From CAZWXH01 sp964637725 (GTDB lineage: Bacteria > Bacillota_I > Bacilli_A > Erysipelotrichales > Coprobacillaceae): a DNA stretch of 11,008 bases. The stretch is from positions 1 through 11,008 of the forward strand of contig CAZWXH010000060.1 in NCBI GenBank assembly GCA_964637725.1, read 5' to 3'. Made by a program: the position numbers and the translations under genes. Under the pieces are notes generated by a model. It ran no database searches and was not told the origin of the DNA. It saw only the letters and a list, made by a program, of their open reading frames with translations. Shown in pieces: positions 1-7,914 of the stretch (positions are counted from its first letter, which is position 1; each line of letters starts with the position of its first letter).

Positions 1-275
1 TTTTAATCTATACAATTAAGTCTTGTCCTTATTATTTTGGTATAGTCTAGAAAGGTATACAAATAAAGATGATCGTATATATAGAAAATGAAGGAAGTCA
101 ATGAACTAATGATCAAAAAGAAAAAATCTGGAATACTTATGAATCTGGATATAGAGAAGGAACTGGATTAGGTCTTGCGATATGTAGGAGAATACTAGAG
201 TTACATGGATTTGATTATCAAGTAGATAATACTGATAGAGGAGTATGTTTTACTTTTGTCACAAAGGAGAATTGA
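1..275 (+). pseudogene. Decayed C-terminal end of a sensor histidine kinase
   Basis: This is the ATP-binding (HATPase_c) tail of a two-component sensor kinase, truncated by the window edge and broken. The clear part is frame 3 from about 105 to the TGA at 273-275. It reads KEKIWNTYESGYREGTGLGL and then AICRRILELHGF, where GTGLGLAI is the G2 box, and ends in a typical kinase C-terminus (GVCFTFVTKEN). Frame 3 upstream also gives IENEG (84-95), the usual degenerate G1 region, but an in-frame TGA at 102-104 separates the two. Upstream of that, the likely N-box remnant (YSLERYTNKDDR, 41-76) is in frame 2. The frames join in a TA repeat at 76-83, where adding one TA unit would restore DDRIYIENEG. 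Frame 2 also has a TAA at 17-19. No response regulator is visible; it could lie to the left. The kinase-tail call is firm, the lesion history is inferred. Confidence 0.82.
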
Positions 276-291
276 TTATCCTCTTTCTTTT
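263..291 (+). terminator. Possible weak terminator at the end of the kinase remnant
   Basis: An imperfect, AT-rich hairpin pairs AAAGGA with TCCTCTTT (one bulged C) and AA with TT around a TTGA loop that contains the TGA stop. It is followed by a run of Ts interrupted by one C. The low GC content and the mismatches make it a tentative call. Confidence 0.3.
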
Positions 292-293
292 GC

Positions 294-322
294 TTGAAAG
301 TTAGAAATTTGTCAATTATAAT
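294..322 (+). promoter_or_regulatory. Sigma-A-type promoter of the small membrane protein gene
   Basis: A -35 box TTGAAA (294-299) is followed by exactly 17 bp and a perfect -10 box TATAAT (317-322). The predicted start site is near 329. A strong ribosome binding site, AGGAGG (332-337), lies 7 nt before the ATG at 345, so the transcript leader would be only about 15 nt long. Confidence 0.75.
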
Positions 323-344
323 AGTATAAACAGGAGGTATTTTT

Positions 345-728
345 ATGAATAAAATACTGGGGATTACAATTCCTTATTTGATTATTGCTTTTATAGGATT
401 GATGAGTTTTATTTCTATAGAATACCAACTTATTATTAATTCCTTTGTTGTCGGGTTACTCATTGGACTATGGATGTATGTTATCACAAAATGTGAAGGA
501 ACAAATATGATGAAGAGTATGATGTTTGTAAATACTGTATTATTCATTGGATTAATTATTATGGGGTTTGTAGGATTAGATAGCCATATTTTTAGTGAAG
601 TATCTAAAGTGTCAATGTTATTATTACCAATACAGTTTGTTGCTTATTATATGGTCCTTAAGAATAAGCCTAGATTATCAATGTCATATCGATATTCATT
701 TAAGAATAAAAGAAAACGCTACTTTTAA
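345..728 (+). CDS. Small four-helix membrane protein of unknown function
   Basis: I do not recognise a family for this 127-residue protein. It has four hydrophobic segments, roughly residues 5-25, 29-48, 57-77 and 86-105, and a strongly basic C-terminal tail (residues 106-127, with about nine Lys/Arg and several aromatic residues). By the positive-inside rule the tail should be cytoplasmic. No signal-peptide cleavage site, catalytic motif or metal-binding cluster is apparent. The start is well supported: a consensus promoter, AGGAGG and a 7-nt spacer precede ATG 345. The gene is monocistronic and ends in an intrinsic terminator whose loop holds its stop codon. It follows a dead sensor kinase, so it may be what remains of a signalling or resistance locus, but that is speculation. 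It could also be an integral subunit or immunity-type protein; nothing in the sequence decides this. Confidence 0.8.
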   Translation: MNKILGITIPYLIIAFIGLMSFISIEYQLIINSFVVGLLIGLWMYVITKCEGTNMMKSMMFVNTVLFIGLIIMGFVGLDSHIFSEVSKVSMLLLPIQFVAYYMVLKNKPRLSMSYRYSFKNKRKRYF

Positions 729-744
729 TTAAGTAGCTTTTTTT
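712..744. terminator. Shared bidirectional terminator between the membrane protein gene and the dehydrogenase
   Basis: A perfect 7-bp stem GCTACTT/AAGTAGC (718-724 and 731-737) has a 6-nt loop that contains the TAA stop of the upstream + strand gene. On the + strand it is followed by seven Ts (738-744). On the - strand the same hairpin follows the dehydrogenase stop (743-745) and leads into GTTTTCTTTT. It can therefore terminate both converging transcripts. Confidence 0.85.
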
Positions 745-1546
745 AATGTTTGGATGTTACATGCTTATCAACAAAGTTAGCATATAAAGGTGTTCCTAGG
801 CCAAAGCCACCAGATACTGATATAACTTGGCCTGTTGTATAAAGTGACTCATCACTCGCAAAATAAAGTGCAGCAAAAGCTATTTCTTTGGGTGTTGCCA
901 TTCGTTTAATGGGGGTATGGCTTAATAATATATCCTGAAATTCTTTTGTGAGATTATCTTTAACTGCATCAGTTGCTGTTTGACCAGGACAAACAACATT
1001 AACACGAATATTATAAGCAGCGACTTGTAGAGCCATATTCTTTGATAAGTATATAATAGCATCCTTACTTACAGTATAGCCAATTCTTGCGATATCAGGA
1101 ATTAATCCTCCAATAGACGAAATATTAATAATACTTCCATTTCCTTGTTTCTTCATATAAGGTATAACGGCTTGACTACTTAGAAAGACACTTGCAATGT
1201 TTTTATCTAAAGTATCTAAAAAAAGATTATAGGGAGTATTTTCTATATCTAAATCAGTTTTTGGATCAGAAGTACCAAAGTTGTTAATAAGGACATCTAT
1301 TCTTCCTTCTTTATTTACAACCTCCTCTATCATAGAATTATAAGATTCTTTATGAGAAGCATCATTATAAACATAATGAAGATTCCCACTCAATTCCTTA
1401 AGTTCATCTATTCTTTTATGCGCTAGTTCTTTATTTCGAGCGGCCATATATACAATAGCACCTTGTAAGGCACATTCTTTAACAATCGCATAGCCGATTC
1501 CACTTGTTGATGCTGTAACAATAATAACTTTATCTTTCAATCTCAT
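743..1546 (-). CDS. Short-chain dehydrogenase, probable 7-alpha-hydroxysteroid dehydrogenase
   Basis: This 267-residue classical short-chain dehydrogenase/reductase is a cytosolic NAD(P)-dependent oxidoreductase. Visible motifs are the dinucleotide-binding TASTSGIG (11-18), Arg37 after beta-2 (AARN, suggesting NADP(H) preference), NNFG (88-91), and a catalytic set of Asn116, Ser144, Tyr157 and Lys161 (YTVSK). PGQTATDAV (187-195) and the C-terminal GGFGLGTP complete the fold. From memory, the overall pattern, especially the MRLKDKV start, YNDA, NNFG, GGLIPD and GGFGL, is very close to clostridial 7-alpha-hydroxysteroid dehydrogenase (about 266 aa in Clostridium scindens), which oxidises the 7-hydroxyl of bile acids. 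The usual Arg before GIG is Ser here. A general SDR or 3-oxoacyl-ACP reductase role cannot be excluded. No other bile-acid genes are nearby. The start is supported by AAAGGA at 1555-1560, 8 nt upstream. SDR family is certain, steroid substrate is inferred. Confidence 0.9.
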   Translation of the reverse strand: MRLKDKVIIVTASTSGIGYAIVKECALQGAIVYMAARNKELAHKRIDELKELSGNLHYVYNDASHKESYNSMIEEVVNKEGRIDVLINNFGTSDPKTDLDIENTPYNLFLDTLDKNIASVFLSSQAVIPYMKKQGNGSIINISSIGGLIPDIARIGYTVSKDAIIYLSKNMALQVAAYNIRVNVVCPGQTATDAVKDNLTKEFQDILLSHTPIKRMATPKEIAFAALYFASDESLYTTGQVISVSGGFGLGTPLYANFVDKHVTSKH

Positions 1547-1580
1547 ATTATCAATCCTTTTCTTTATTTAATATTGCCAT

Positions 1581-1609
1581 ATATATAAAATATATAAAAA
1601 AGGTGTGAA
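1581..1609 (-). promoter_or_regulatory. Tentative promoter of the dehydrogenase gene
   Basis: The upstream addA terminator implies a separate promoter for the dehydrogenase. On the - strand a TTCACA (complement of 1604-1609) is followed at 16 bp (or 18 bp) by TATATA in an alternating AT stretch. The -35 would sit inside the terminator stem. The AT richness makes chance matches likely. Confidence 0.3.
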
Positions 1610-1631
1610 TTATTTAAAATTCTACACCTTT
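1596..1631 (-). terminator. Intrinsic terminator of addBA
   Basis: AAAGGTGT (1599-1606) pairs perfectly with ACACCTTT (1624-1631). The stem extends by GAATT/AATTC with a single bulged T at 1623, leaving a 6-nt loop (1612-1617) that contains the addA TAA stop (1614-1616). On the - strand a short T run and an AT-rich stretch follow. It is the strongest hairpin in the window. Confidence 0.85.
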
Positions 1632-4600
1632 AGATATATGCAAATAATATATAATAGCATGAATATCTTTTTGATACATATCAGTAAGGACTTTTTGATA
1701 ATAATTTAATTGAATAAGATGTTTTCCTATTAAAGCTTGATCACTATTTTTTTCAGATATGCGATCAGTCTTATAATCTAAAACATAAATGTTGTCATTA
1801 TATATAAAGACTAAGTCAAAGATACCATGAACAATTTGTTTTCTTTCTTTATCATAATAAGAGAATGCTTTTTCTTTATAGATATAAGATGCATCACAAA
1901 TCATTTGATAATATGAAGAATTGATAAATCCTTCTAGCTTATCTTGATAGGCAATAAGAATATCTTTTCCCTCTTCATCACATAATCCTTCTTCAAACAT
2001 CAGATTAATAACATCAATAACATGATCGTTTTTAAATGTTAATGTACTCATAAATAAGTGAACTAAAGTTCCTTTATCACTAGCACTCATAAGACTTGTA
2101 TCATCATCATGCGATAAGACAAGATAATGATCATCAACAATTTCTTGTAATTTTGTAACTGCAATTGTTTCTGATTTCTCTGTATCATAGGGATAAATAA
2201 ATTGTTGATACTTATCTTGTAAATCATGATTGATAATGATTTTTTGATTTGAATAACTTGGAATATTCTCTTCAATGGATTCATCATTCGTGAATTTTAA
2301 TGAAAACATCGCATGTTCTGTTGAATCAGTAGTGGCAAGATTTTTAAAGGTACATGATTGTAGAACTTGAGAATAAGTTTGTAGTTCTTCTATATCTTTG
2401 GTTTGTTTGATAATATCAGGATGACGTAAGATAGAAGATAAAACCCAAGATAAATAATTATTTGTTTTTCGTAATCTTTCATAATAGATAACTGTTCCAG
2501 CTTTGTTTCTATGATAGATATCGGGTGATTCATTTACTAATATCTTTTCTTGAAGAGAAACGACTTCATCCATGCTTTTGATAACACCAGTGAGAATTAA
2601 CTTATCGACTGCACGAGTTAATGCAACATAGAGAATTCTCATTTCTTCATTAATGGATTCATCTAACTGACGTCTTGCAACCATATTGCGATAACAGTTT
2701 TCATATTCAACTGTAATATTTTTAATGTTATCAGTTGAAAGTTTTATTCTAGGTTTTAAAGCTATTCCTAATTGTTTATCTATCATTAAACGCTCTTTAC
2801 TATCTTGAGTATTAAATTGTTTATGCATATTACATACAAAGACAATTGGAAATTCTAAACCTTTAGATTTGTGGATAGTCATAAATTCAACAACATCTTG
2901 ATCACCATTTGATGATTGTGCCGGAGCATAATCAGAGGAACTTCTTAAAAGATATAATAAGTCCTCAAGATAAGGCGTATTGATTTGAGTTTGTTGTATA
3001 ATTTCTAATAATAAGTTAAGATTCGCAATTCGTTGAGTTCCATTGATAAGTCTAGAAACAAATAATGGATAATCAGTGATATCATAAATTTTCTTTGTCA
3101 GTTCATAAGGAGAAGATATCTTTCTTAATTCTTCAAAACAAGACAGAAAATTTATAATCTTTTCATCAGTTGATAACTTTAATGTATCATATAAAGAAAT
3201 GTCTTTATGATCAATTCTTAATTTTGCGATTGTTTCCATATCAATATAACTACATGTATAAGGTTGTTTTAATACACTTAATAAAGCGACGTCATTATAA
3301 GGATTATCAATAGCTTCTAAGAAAGTTAGAATATTATTCACTTCATTAGAACTCATAAGGCCTTGTGATAAAACAATATGATTAGGAATATGGTATAAGT
3401 CAAATACCTTCTTAAATGTTAAAAAACTTACAGAAGATCTCATTAAGACAACCATATCTTTATATGTGACAGGTTTATCATGTAACAACATGTTCTCTTT
3501 TAAATCTAAAATCTTTTGGGCAACCATATGGGCTTCATATTGTTCTTTATCTAAAGAAGATTTAGGATCATAAACATCAATTAAGACTTCAGTTGTCAGT
3601 TCTTTTTGTTTAAAGAAGTTCTCACGAGCGTTAGATGGGTTTTTCTCTTTGCCTTTATAGTCATAATTTAACCTAGCACTTTCATCTAGAAAATACTCTA
3701 AACCACCTATTTCCTTATCCATAATTTGATTAAAGATAAAATTAATAGAATCCAAAACAATCTTAGAAGAACGATAATTATAAACCAAGTCTATTCTTCT
3801 GGTATGTGTTTGTTCACATTCTTTATCAGTTAAAGAGAATGAATCATACTTACTTGAAAAGATTTGTGGATCAGCCTGTCTAAAACGATAGATAGACTGT
3901 TTCATATCTCCAACCATAAATAATGGGATATAAGGTTGCTTTAGGTTTGCGATTTTAATCAATAAAGATTCTTGTATTTGGTTAGTATCTTGATATTCAT
4001 CAACCATAATTTCCTTTAATCTGTTATATAGAATATCAACAATACCATATTGAGGTTCTAATAATTGATGTGTAAAACTTTCCAGATCAGAGAAATCTAA
4101 TTGATTTAACTCTTTCTTTCTTGCTTGATAAGCATTTTGAAATTGATCCAAGAGTTTTCCTTTAGATATTAACATATCAATCGCTTGATAACTAATTTTC
4201 ATCTTCTCTATAAAATCATTTTGATCATCTTCTAGATAAGCAGAGATGGCTTTATTATAAGATGAAAAAATATCTGCTTTCATTTTATTAAATACTTTTT
4301 TAACTTCAGGATCTATCTCTTTCCAAGTCATATTATAAGATTTAGGTAAGCTTGCTTTCATCATGTTTAATAAACTATCATAAGTAACTGATTGTTTCAA
4401 AAAAGTAAGACGTTCATCTAAATAATTATAATAGCTTTCAAATGGTACAGAAAGTTCTTGCATTTTAACTGATTGATCATCAGGTCTTTGATAGAAATCA
4501 TCTAAGTCATGAATTTCGCAATAATATTTTAATTCAATTAATTTATTCATTGCGAGAGTACATTCATCAACAAATATCTTCTTAAGATAAGGAAATAAAG

Positions 4601-5216
4601 GCCAATCTTCTAGTGAATGTATATCAGCATAATAATTGTTATGCATATTATCAACAAAACCATAAAAATCATCAATAGAATGAGACAAATTATCAATAGA
4701 AAGAATTAATCTTTCTAATGCATCAAATGAGTAATTAGGAAAGTAGAGTTCAATAAATGATTTGAAATCATCATTTAATATCCATTCTTCTAAACATTCT
4801 TGTAGAACTTCTGCTTTGATTAAGGAAGGATCACTATTGATTTCAAAGCCTGGCATTACATCAACAAGATATCCATATTTCATTAATAATAAGTTACAAA
4901 AACCATGGAAGTTTGTAATGTAAGCATGGGGTAAATTTAGAACTTGTTTTTCTAAGTGTTGTTTTAATTGATGATCAATATCAGAAGAAACAAGCGCGTT
5001 TAACTCTTCAGATAATCTTTGTTTCATTTCATTTCCTGCTGCTTCTGTAAATGTGAGAACTAAAAAGTCAAAGATATCATATCCTTCTTTTAATAATTCA
5101 ATAATTCTTCCTACCAATATTTTTGTTTTTCCACTGCCAGCAGGAGCGCTGACGAGAATGGATGAATTACGTTGCATGATTGCTTTTAATTGACCTTCAT
5201 TATACGGCATCTTCAT
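1614..5216 (-). CDS. addA: AddA, ATP-dependent helicase/nuclease subunit A
   Basis: AddA is the motor and 3'-strand nuclease of AddAB, which resects double-strand breaks for RecA loading (RecBCD counterpart). The 1200 residues contain all superfamily 1A helicase motifs: Q-motif Gln9, Walker A APAGSGKT (24-31, Lys30), DEYQDT (406-411), GDMKQS (from 436), NYRSS (Arg482), IHKSKGLEF (His782) and YVALTRA (Arg868). The C-terminal RecB-family nuclease is intact, with GTLVH (His1053), GIFD (Asp1134), LDYKTD (Asp1147, Lys1149) and QxxxY (Gln1169-Tyr1173). Length is near the family norm. It is second in the addB-addA operon and overlaps addB. Two ATGs compete: the outer one (5214-5216) lies only 2 nt after AGGAGG, while the inner one (5208-5210) has an 8-nt spacer, so the real protein probably starts at Met3 (1198 aa, end coordinate 5210). 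Translation is probably coupled to addB. Nothing suggests inactivation. Confidence 0.98.
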   Translation of the reverse strand: MKMPYNEGQLKAIMQRNSSILVSAPAGSGKTKILVGRIIELLKEGYDIFDFLVLTFTEAAGNEMKQRLSEELNALVSSDIDHQLKQHLEKQVLNLPHAYITNFHGFCNLLLMKYGYLVDVMPGFEINSDPSLIKAEVLQECLEEWILNDDFKSFIELYFPNYSFDALERLILSIDNLSHSIDDFYGFVDNMHNNYYADIHSLEDWPLFPYLKKIFVDECTLAMNKLIELKYYCEIHDLDDFYQRPDDQSVKMQELSVPFESYYNYLDERLTFLKQSVTYDSLLNMMKASLPKSYNMTWKEIDPEVKKVFNKMKADIFSSYNKAISAYLEDDQNDFIEKMKISYQAIDMLISKGKLLDQFQNAYQARKKELNQLDFSDLESFTHQLLEPQYGIVDILYNRLKEIMVDEYQDTNQIQESLLIKIANLKQPYIPLFMVGDMKQSIYRFRQADPQIFSSKYDSFSLTDKECEQTHTRRIDLVYNYRSSKIVLDSINFIFNQIMDKEIGGLEYFLDESARLNYDYKGKEKNPSNARENFFKQKELTTEVLIDVYDPKSSLDKEQYEAHMVAQKILDLKENMLLHDKPVTYKDMVVLMRSSVSFLTFKKVFDLYHIPNHIVLSQGLMSSNEVNNILTFLEAIDNPYNDVALLSVLKQPYTCSYIDMETIAKLRIDHKDISLYDTLKLSTDEKIINFLSCFEELRKISSPYELTKKIYDITDYPLFVSRLINGTQRIANLNLLLEIIQQTQINTPYLEDLLYLLRSSSDYAPAQSSNGDQDVVEFMTIHKSKGLEFPIVFVCNMHKQFNTQDSKERLMIDKQLGIALKPRIKLSTDNIKNITVEYENCYRNMVARRQLDESINEEMRILYVALTRAVDKLILTGVIKSMDEVVSLQEKILVNESPDIYHRNKAGTVIYYERLRKTNNYLSWVLSSILRHPDIIKQTKDIEELQTYSQVLQSCTFKNLATTDSTEHAMFSLKFTNDESIEENIPSYSNQKIIINHDLQDKYQQFIYPYDTEKSETIAVTKLQEIVDDHYLVLSHDDDTSLMSASDKGTLVHLFMSTLTFKNDHVIDVINLMFEEGLCDEEGKDILIAYQDKLEGFINSSYYQMICDASYIYKEKAFSYYDKERKQIVHGIFDLVFIYNDNIYVLDYKTDRISEKNSDQALIGKHLIQLNYYQKVLTDMYQKDIHAIIYYLHISKGVEF

Positions 5217-7884
5217 CCCCTCCTAACATTTTATCTACATCTAAAGATTCAACGAGTGTATAGTCATTATAGAAGACATCGAAGCTACAAACGCTATGAT
5301 ATGGACAATATGTACAAGGTGATATAAGAGCGTGTGTAGAGGCATTATCACTACCTTTAGGTGCTATCTCAATATGACCATCTAACATTTGTTGATATAA
5401 TTCATAGATATGTTTTTCAATAATATCTAATAATATTTCTAATTCTTTTTTATCTAAGAGATGTCCTTTATAGCTATCTTTGGTTTTTACATATCTGACA
5501 TTAATGATATCAGAAGTTCCCTCGATTTGAGGATCTAAAGCAAGAATGCTACTATGAGCACTATCATCAATCACATATCCCCCATAACGATATTGCTTAT
5601 AAAAATCAATATCTTCAATCTTATCTTGTAAGGATTGATTTAAAGATAGAATTCTTTTCTTTGTATTAAAGTATAAAACAGCACCCGGATCTTTTTGATA
5701 AGATTTCGTAACCATCTTTAAATACAATAACATTTGAATATTAAAACCTTGCATTGCTAAATTCAAATCAATATCTTTAGCACTAGATTTATAATCAACA
5801 ATAGTGACTAAATCATTAAAGACATCAATTCTATCCACAAATCCTTTAAAATTCATTCCTAAAATATCATCAGTTATCTTTTCTTCTTTAGCTTTTACTT
5901 TAAAACGAGAAAGTGATAATTGTCGTCTTGCGACTTGAATTGTTATTTCTAAATCTTTCTTTAATTGTTCAATAAAGTATTGATTGATAGAAGAGTTATT
6001 TATTTTTTTAGAAAGAAAAATATCTTGTGATATAAATTGATCAACTAATTGATTGATATCTTCATCTTTATCAATACATATAGATAAAACATAATGAACT
6101 AAACTTCCTAATTCATTAGGCATGAGATTATCTTCTTTTAAAGGATATATACCTAAACCGTATTGAATAAAGTAAGAAAAAGGACATTTGTTATAAGTCT
6201 CTATTTGACTAACTGATAAATGAGGGCTATATAAAGATTGAACAGTCTCTTTAGATAATTGAATTGGTTGATTTTTACTTTGAATATAATCTTTAATATT
6301 ATGATTTAATTGTTCTTTATCAAGAACCTCTCCACCTTGTTGATAGTATTCATCAAGCGGTAAGAAGTGATAGGGTGGTTGTTTTTTTAAATGAAACATT
6401 GTGTTTAATTGTTTATATAAAGAAGAAGGTAAAAGAGTTTCTCCTGACAATGTTTGTAAACTATAAGAGAAAGTCATGCTTTTAGATTCTTGGCTTAAAA
6501 GTTTTAAAATATCATTATAATGAACTCCTAATTGTTCTAAAGTTAAAAGCGGAGTATTCTTATGAAGTTCTCTTAAAAGAAGAATATCTTCATCTAATAA
6601 TAATGCAGTATCTTTGATACTATGAGGAAGAATGGTTTCATTCATTCCTAGAATATATACATAGAGGGGGTTATCACTTAATGCTTCTTCTAATGAACAA
6701 ACAGAAACATAATCTTGATTACGATTGACTTCTATTTGATCAAATGAACAAGTAGCTAAAAAGAACTGTTTGAATTCTTCTTGACTTATAGGATCATGAT
6801 AATTCAATAGCGATTCTAAATACTGATGATATGATGAATCTAAGTCTTCGTTATTTAATATTTTTGCATATTCACTTATTGTTGAGGCTTGAATAGTATC
6901 GATGCATTCTAAAATATATTGAAAACTATAATCATAAACACCAGATGTGATAAAAGGAATATGGTGAGGGATATTTAAGTCTTCTAATGTATTCCTTATT
7001 AGTTCAATATATGAACTATCAGGATAAACAATCATAAAGTCAGAATAGTGAAGATTTTCATCAACTATTTTCTGATAAATATTATAAACAACTTGTTTAA
7101 CTTCTTGATGTAATGTGGAGCTTATAAAAGTATAGTATGCTTTATCTTCTAAACTAGGTTGCACTGTTTGCATAAAAAGGTTATCTAGTAAGTATTCTGG
7201 TTTTGATATAGTTTCACTGTGAATACATAATGAGTGATAGGGTAAGTTAAATAGACGTTGATCTTGAGTGTGTGTATACATGATTGTGACATCATGATGC
7301 ATCGATAAACGTTTCATAATATCTTGTCTTTTTTTCTGATAAAGATGATCTCCTTCAATATAAATATGCTTTTTTAATCCGCTATGAAAGTCACAATCAT
7401 CAAATATACTTTCCATTGTAATATGAGTAAACATATCACATCTTTCTTTTAATGATTGATAGATAGACATAAAGTCATTTAATTTAAAATTTTCTAGTTT
7501 TGAATATTCAATATCATTATAGTCATAGTCTTTTATTAAAGGTATTAATTTTTCTATTAAAGGATAAACATGTTGATTTGTAAAACAAGATAAATCTTCG
7601 TGGTTTAAGATATGACGTATATGATAAGTCAATTCTAATTGACTTAAAACATGATGTTTTGTGAGATGATTTTCTATCATTTGTTGTTGTAAAAATGAAG
7701 AAAAACTCATAACTTCAATATTGACAAGGCAATGAGTGTGTCTTAAGAATAATTTTTCTATAACTTTTGGATTATCAGCAATAAATATAAAAGTCTCAAA
7801 GGGATGACTAGAGGCTTCATTGTAACATTCTTTGATTATTTGATTGAGTTTATAATGATAATTTATTCCATTGATTATGCGCAT
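5200..7884 (-). CDS. addB: AddB, helicase/nuclease subunit B with Fe-S cluster but no Walker A
   Basis: AddB is the partner of AddA and supplies the second nuclease; its helicase-like domains do not power translocation. At 894 residues it is shorter than the roughly 1,170-residue Bacillus subtilis protein. The C-terminal nuclease is complete: GSLVH (His597), GFVDR (Asp684), VDYKSS (Asp697, Lys699) and QxxxY (Gln717-Tyr721). Four cysteines, Cys567 and Cys857-x2-Cys860-x5-Cys866, match the family's iron-sulphur staple, including the spacing. The N-terminus (MRIINGINYHYKLNQI) lacks the P-loop (GxxGSGKT) expected at residues about 5-15, as in streptococcal RexB, although the following strand (FETFIFIADNP) and the SFSSF segment still fit the family. 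It is first in the operon, behind an extended -10 promoter. The start is set by GAGGTGAT a few nt before ATG 7882-7884. Annotation as AddB rather than RexB rests on the cysteines. Confidence 0.95.
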   Translation of the reverse strand: MRIINGINYHYKLNQIIKECYNEASSHPFETFIFIADNPKVIEKLFLRHTHCLVNIEVMSFSSFLQQQMIENHLTKHHVLSQLELTYHIRHILNHEDLSCFTNQHVYPLIEKLIPLIKDYDYNDIEYSKLENFKLNDFMSIYQSLKERCDMFTHITMESIFDDCDFHSGLKKHIYIEGDHLYQKKRQDIMKRLSMHHDVTIMYTHTQDQRLFNLPYHSLCIHSETISKPEYLLDNLFMQTVQPSLEDKAYYTFISSTLHQEVKQVVYNIYQKIVDENLHYSDFMIVYPDSSYIELIRNTLEDLNIPHHIPFITSGVYDYSFQYILECIDTIQASTISEYAKILNNEDLDSSYHQYLESLLNYHDPISQEEFKQFFLATCSFDQIEVNRNQDYVSVCSLEEALSDNPLYVYILGMNETILPHSIKDTALLLDEDILLLRELHKNTPLLTLEQLGVHYNDILKLLSQESKSMTFSYSLQTLSGETLLPSSLYKQLNTMFHLKKQPPYHFLPLDEYYQQGGEVLDKEQLNHNIKDYIQSKNQPIQLSKETVQSLYSPHLSVSQIETYNKCPFSYFIQYGLGIYPLKEDNLMPNELGSLVHYVLSICIDKDEDINQLVDQFISQDIFLSKKINNSSINQYFIEQLKKDLEITIQVARRQLSLSRFKVKAKEEKITDDILGMNFKGFVDRIDVFNDLVTIVDYKSSAKDIDLNLAMQGFNIQMLLYLKMVTKSYQKDPGAVLYFNTKKRILSLNQSLQDKIEDIDFYKQYRYGGYVIDDSAHSSILALDPQIEGTSDIINVRYVKTKDSYKGHLLDKKELEILLDIIEKHIYELYQQMLDGHIEIAPKGSDNASTHALISPCTYCPYHSVCSFDVFYNDYTLVESLDVDKMLGGDEDAV
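5217..5224 (-). promoter_or_regulatory. Ribosome binding site of addA inside the end of addB
   Basis: The - strand reads TTAGGAGGGG immediately before the outer ATG. The AGGAGG core is 2 nt from ATG 5214-5216 but 8 nt from ATG 5208-5210, which argues for the inner start. The same bases encode the last residues of AddB (Leu-Gly-Gly), so addA initiation happens while addB is still being read. Confidence 0.75.
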
Positions 7885-7904
7885 TTTTCATCACCTCTTT
7901 TTTT

Positions 7905-7913
7905 ATTATAGCA
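7905..7913 (-). promoter_or_regulatory. Extended -10 promoter of addBA
   Basis: The - strand reads TGCTATAAT: a perfect -10 (complement of 7905-7910) with the TGn extension. No recognisable -35 lies 16-18 bp upstream, because that space is the nadE terminator hairpin. The start site would be near 7898, giving a leader of about 15 nt that is nearly all ribosome binding site. Confidence 0.65.
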
Positions 7914-7914
7914 T

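Noticed and set aside
102..104. TGA read as tryptophan or selenocysteine in the kinase remnant
   Set aside because: Intact genes use TGG for Trp and need no TGA read-through, no selenocysteine-type hairpin is evident, and a separate frameshift already breaks the gene.
1571..1600. Alternating AT tract as a replication or recombination element
   Set aside because: It is short and sits between a terminator and a start codon; no DnaA boxes or iterons accompany it, so promoter or spacer DNA is the simpler reading.
2087..2287. 66-residue reading frame on the - strand
   Set aside because: It lies wholly inside addA in another frame, has no ribosome binding site and is low-complexity; it is a shadow of addA.
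5200..7884. RexB instead of AddB
   Set aside because: The missing P-loop suggested RexB, but the four Fe-S cysteines with AddB spacing favour AddB.
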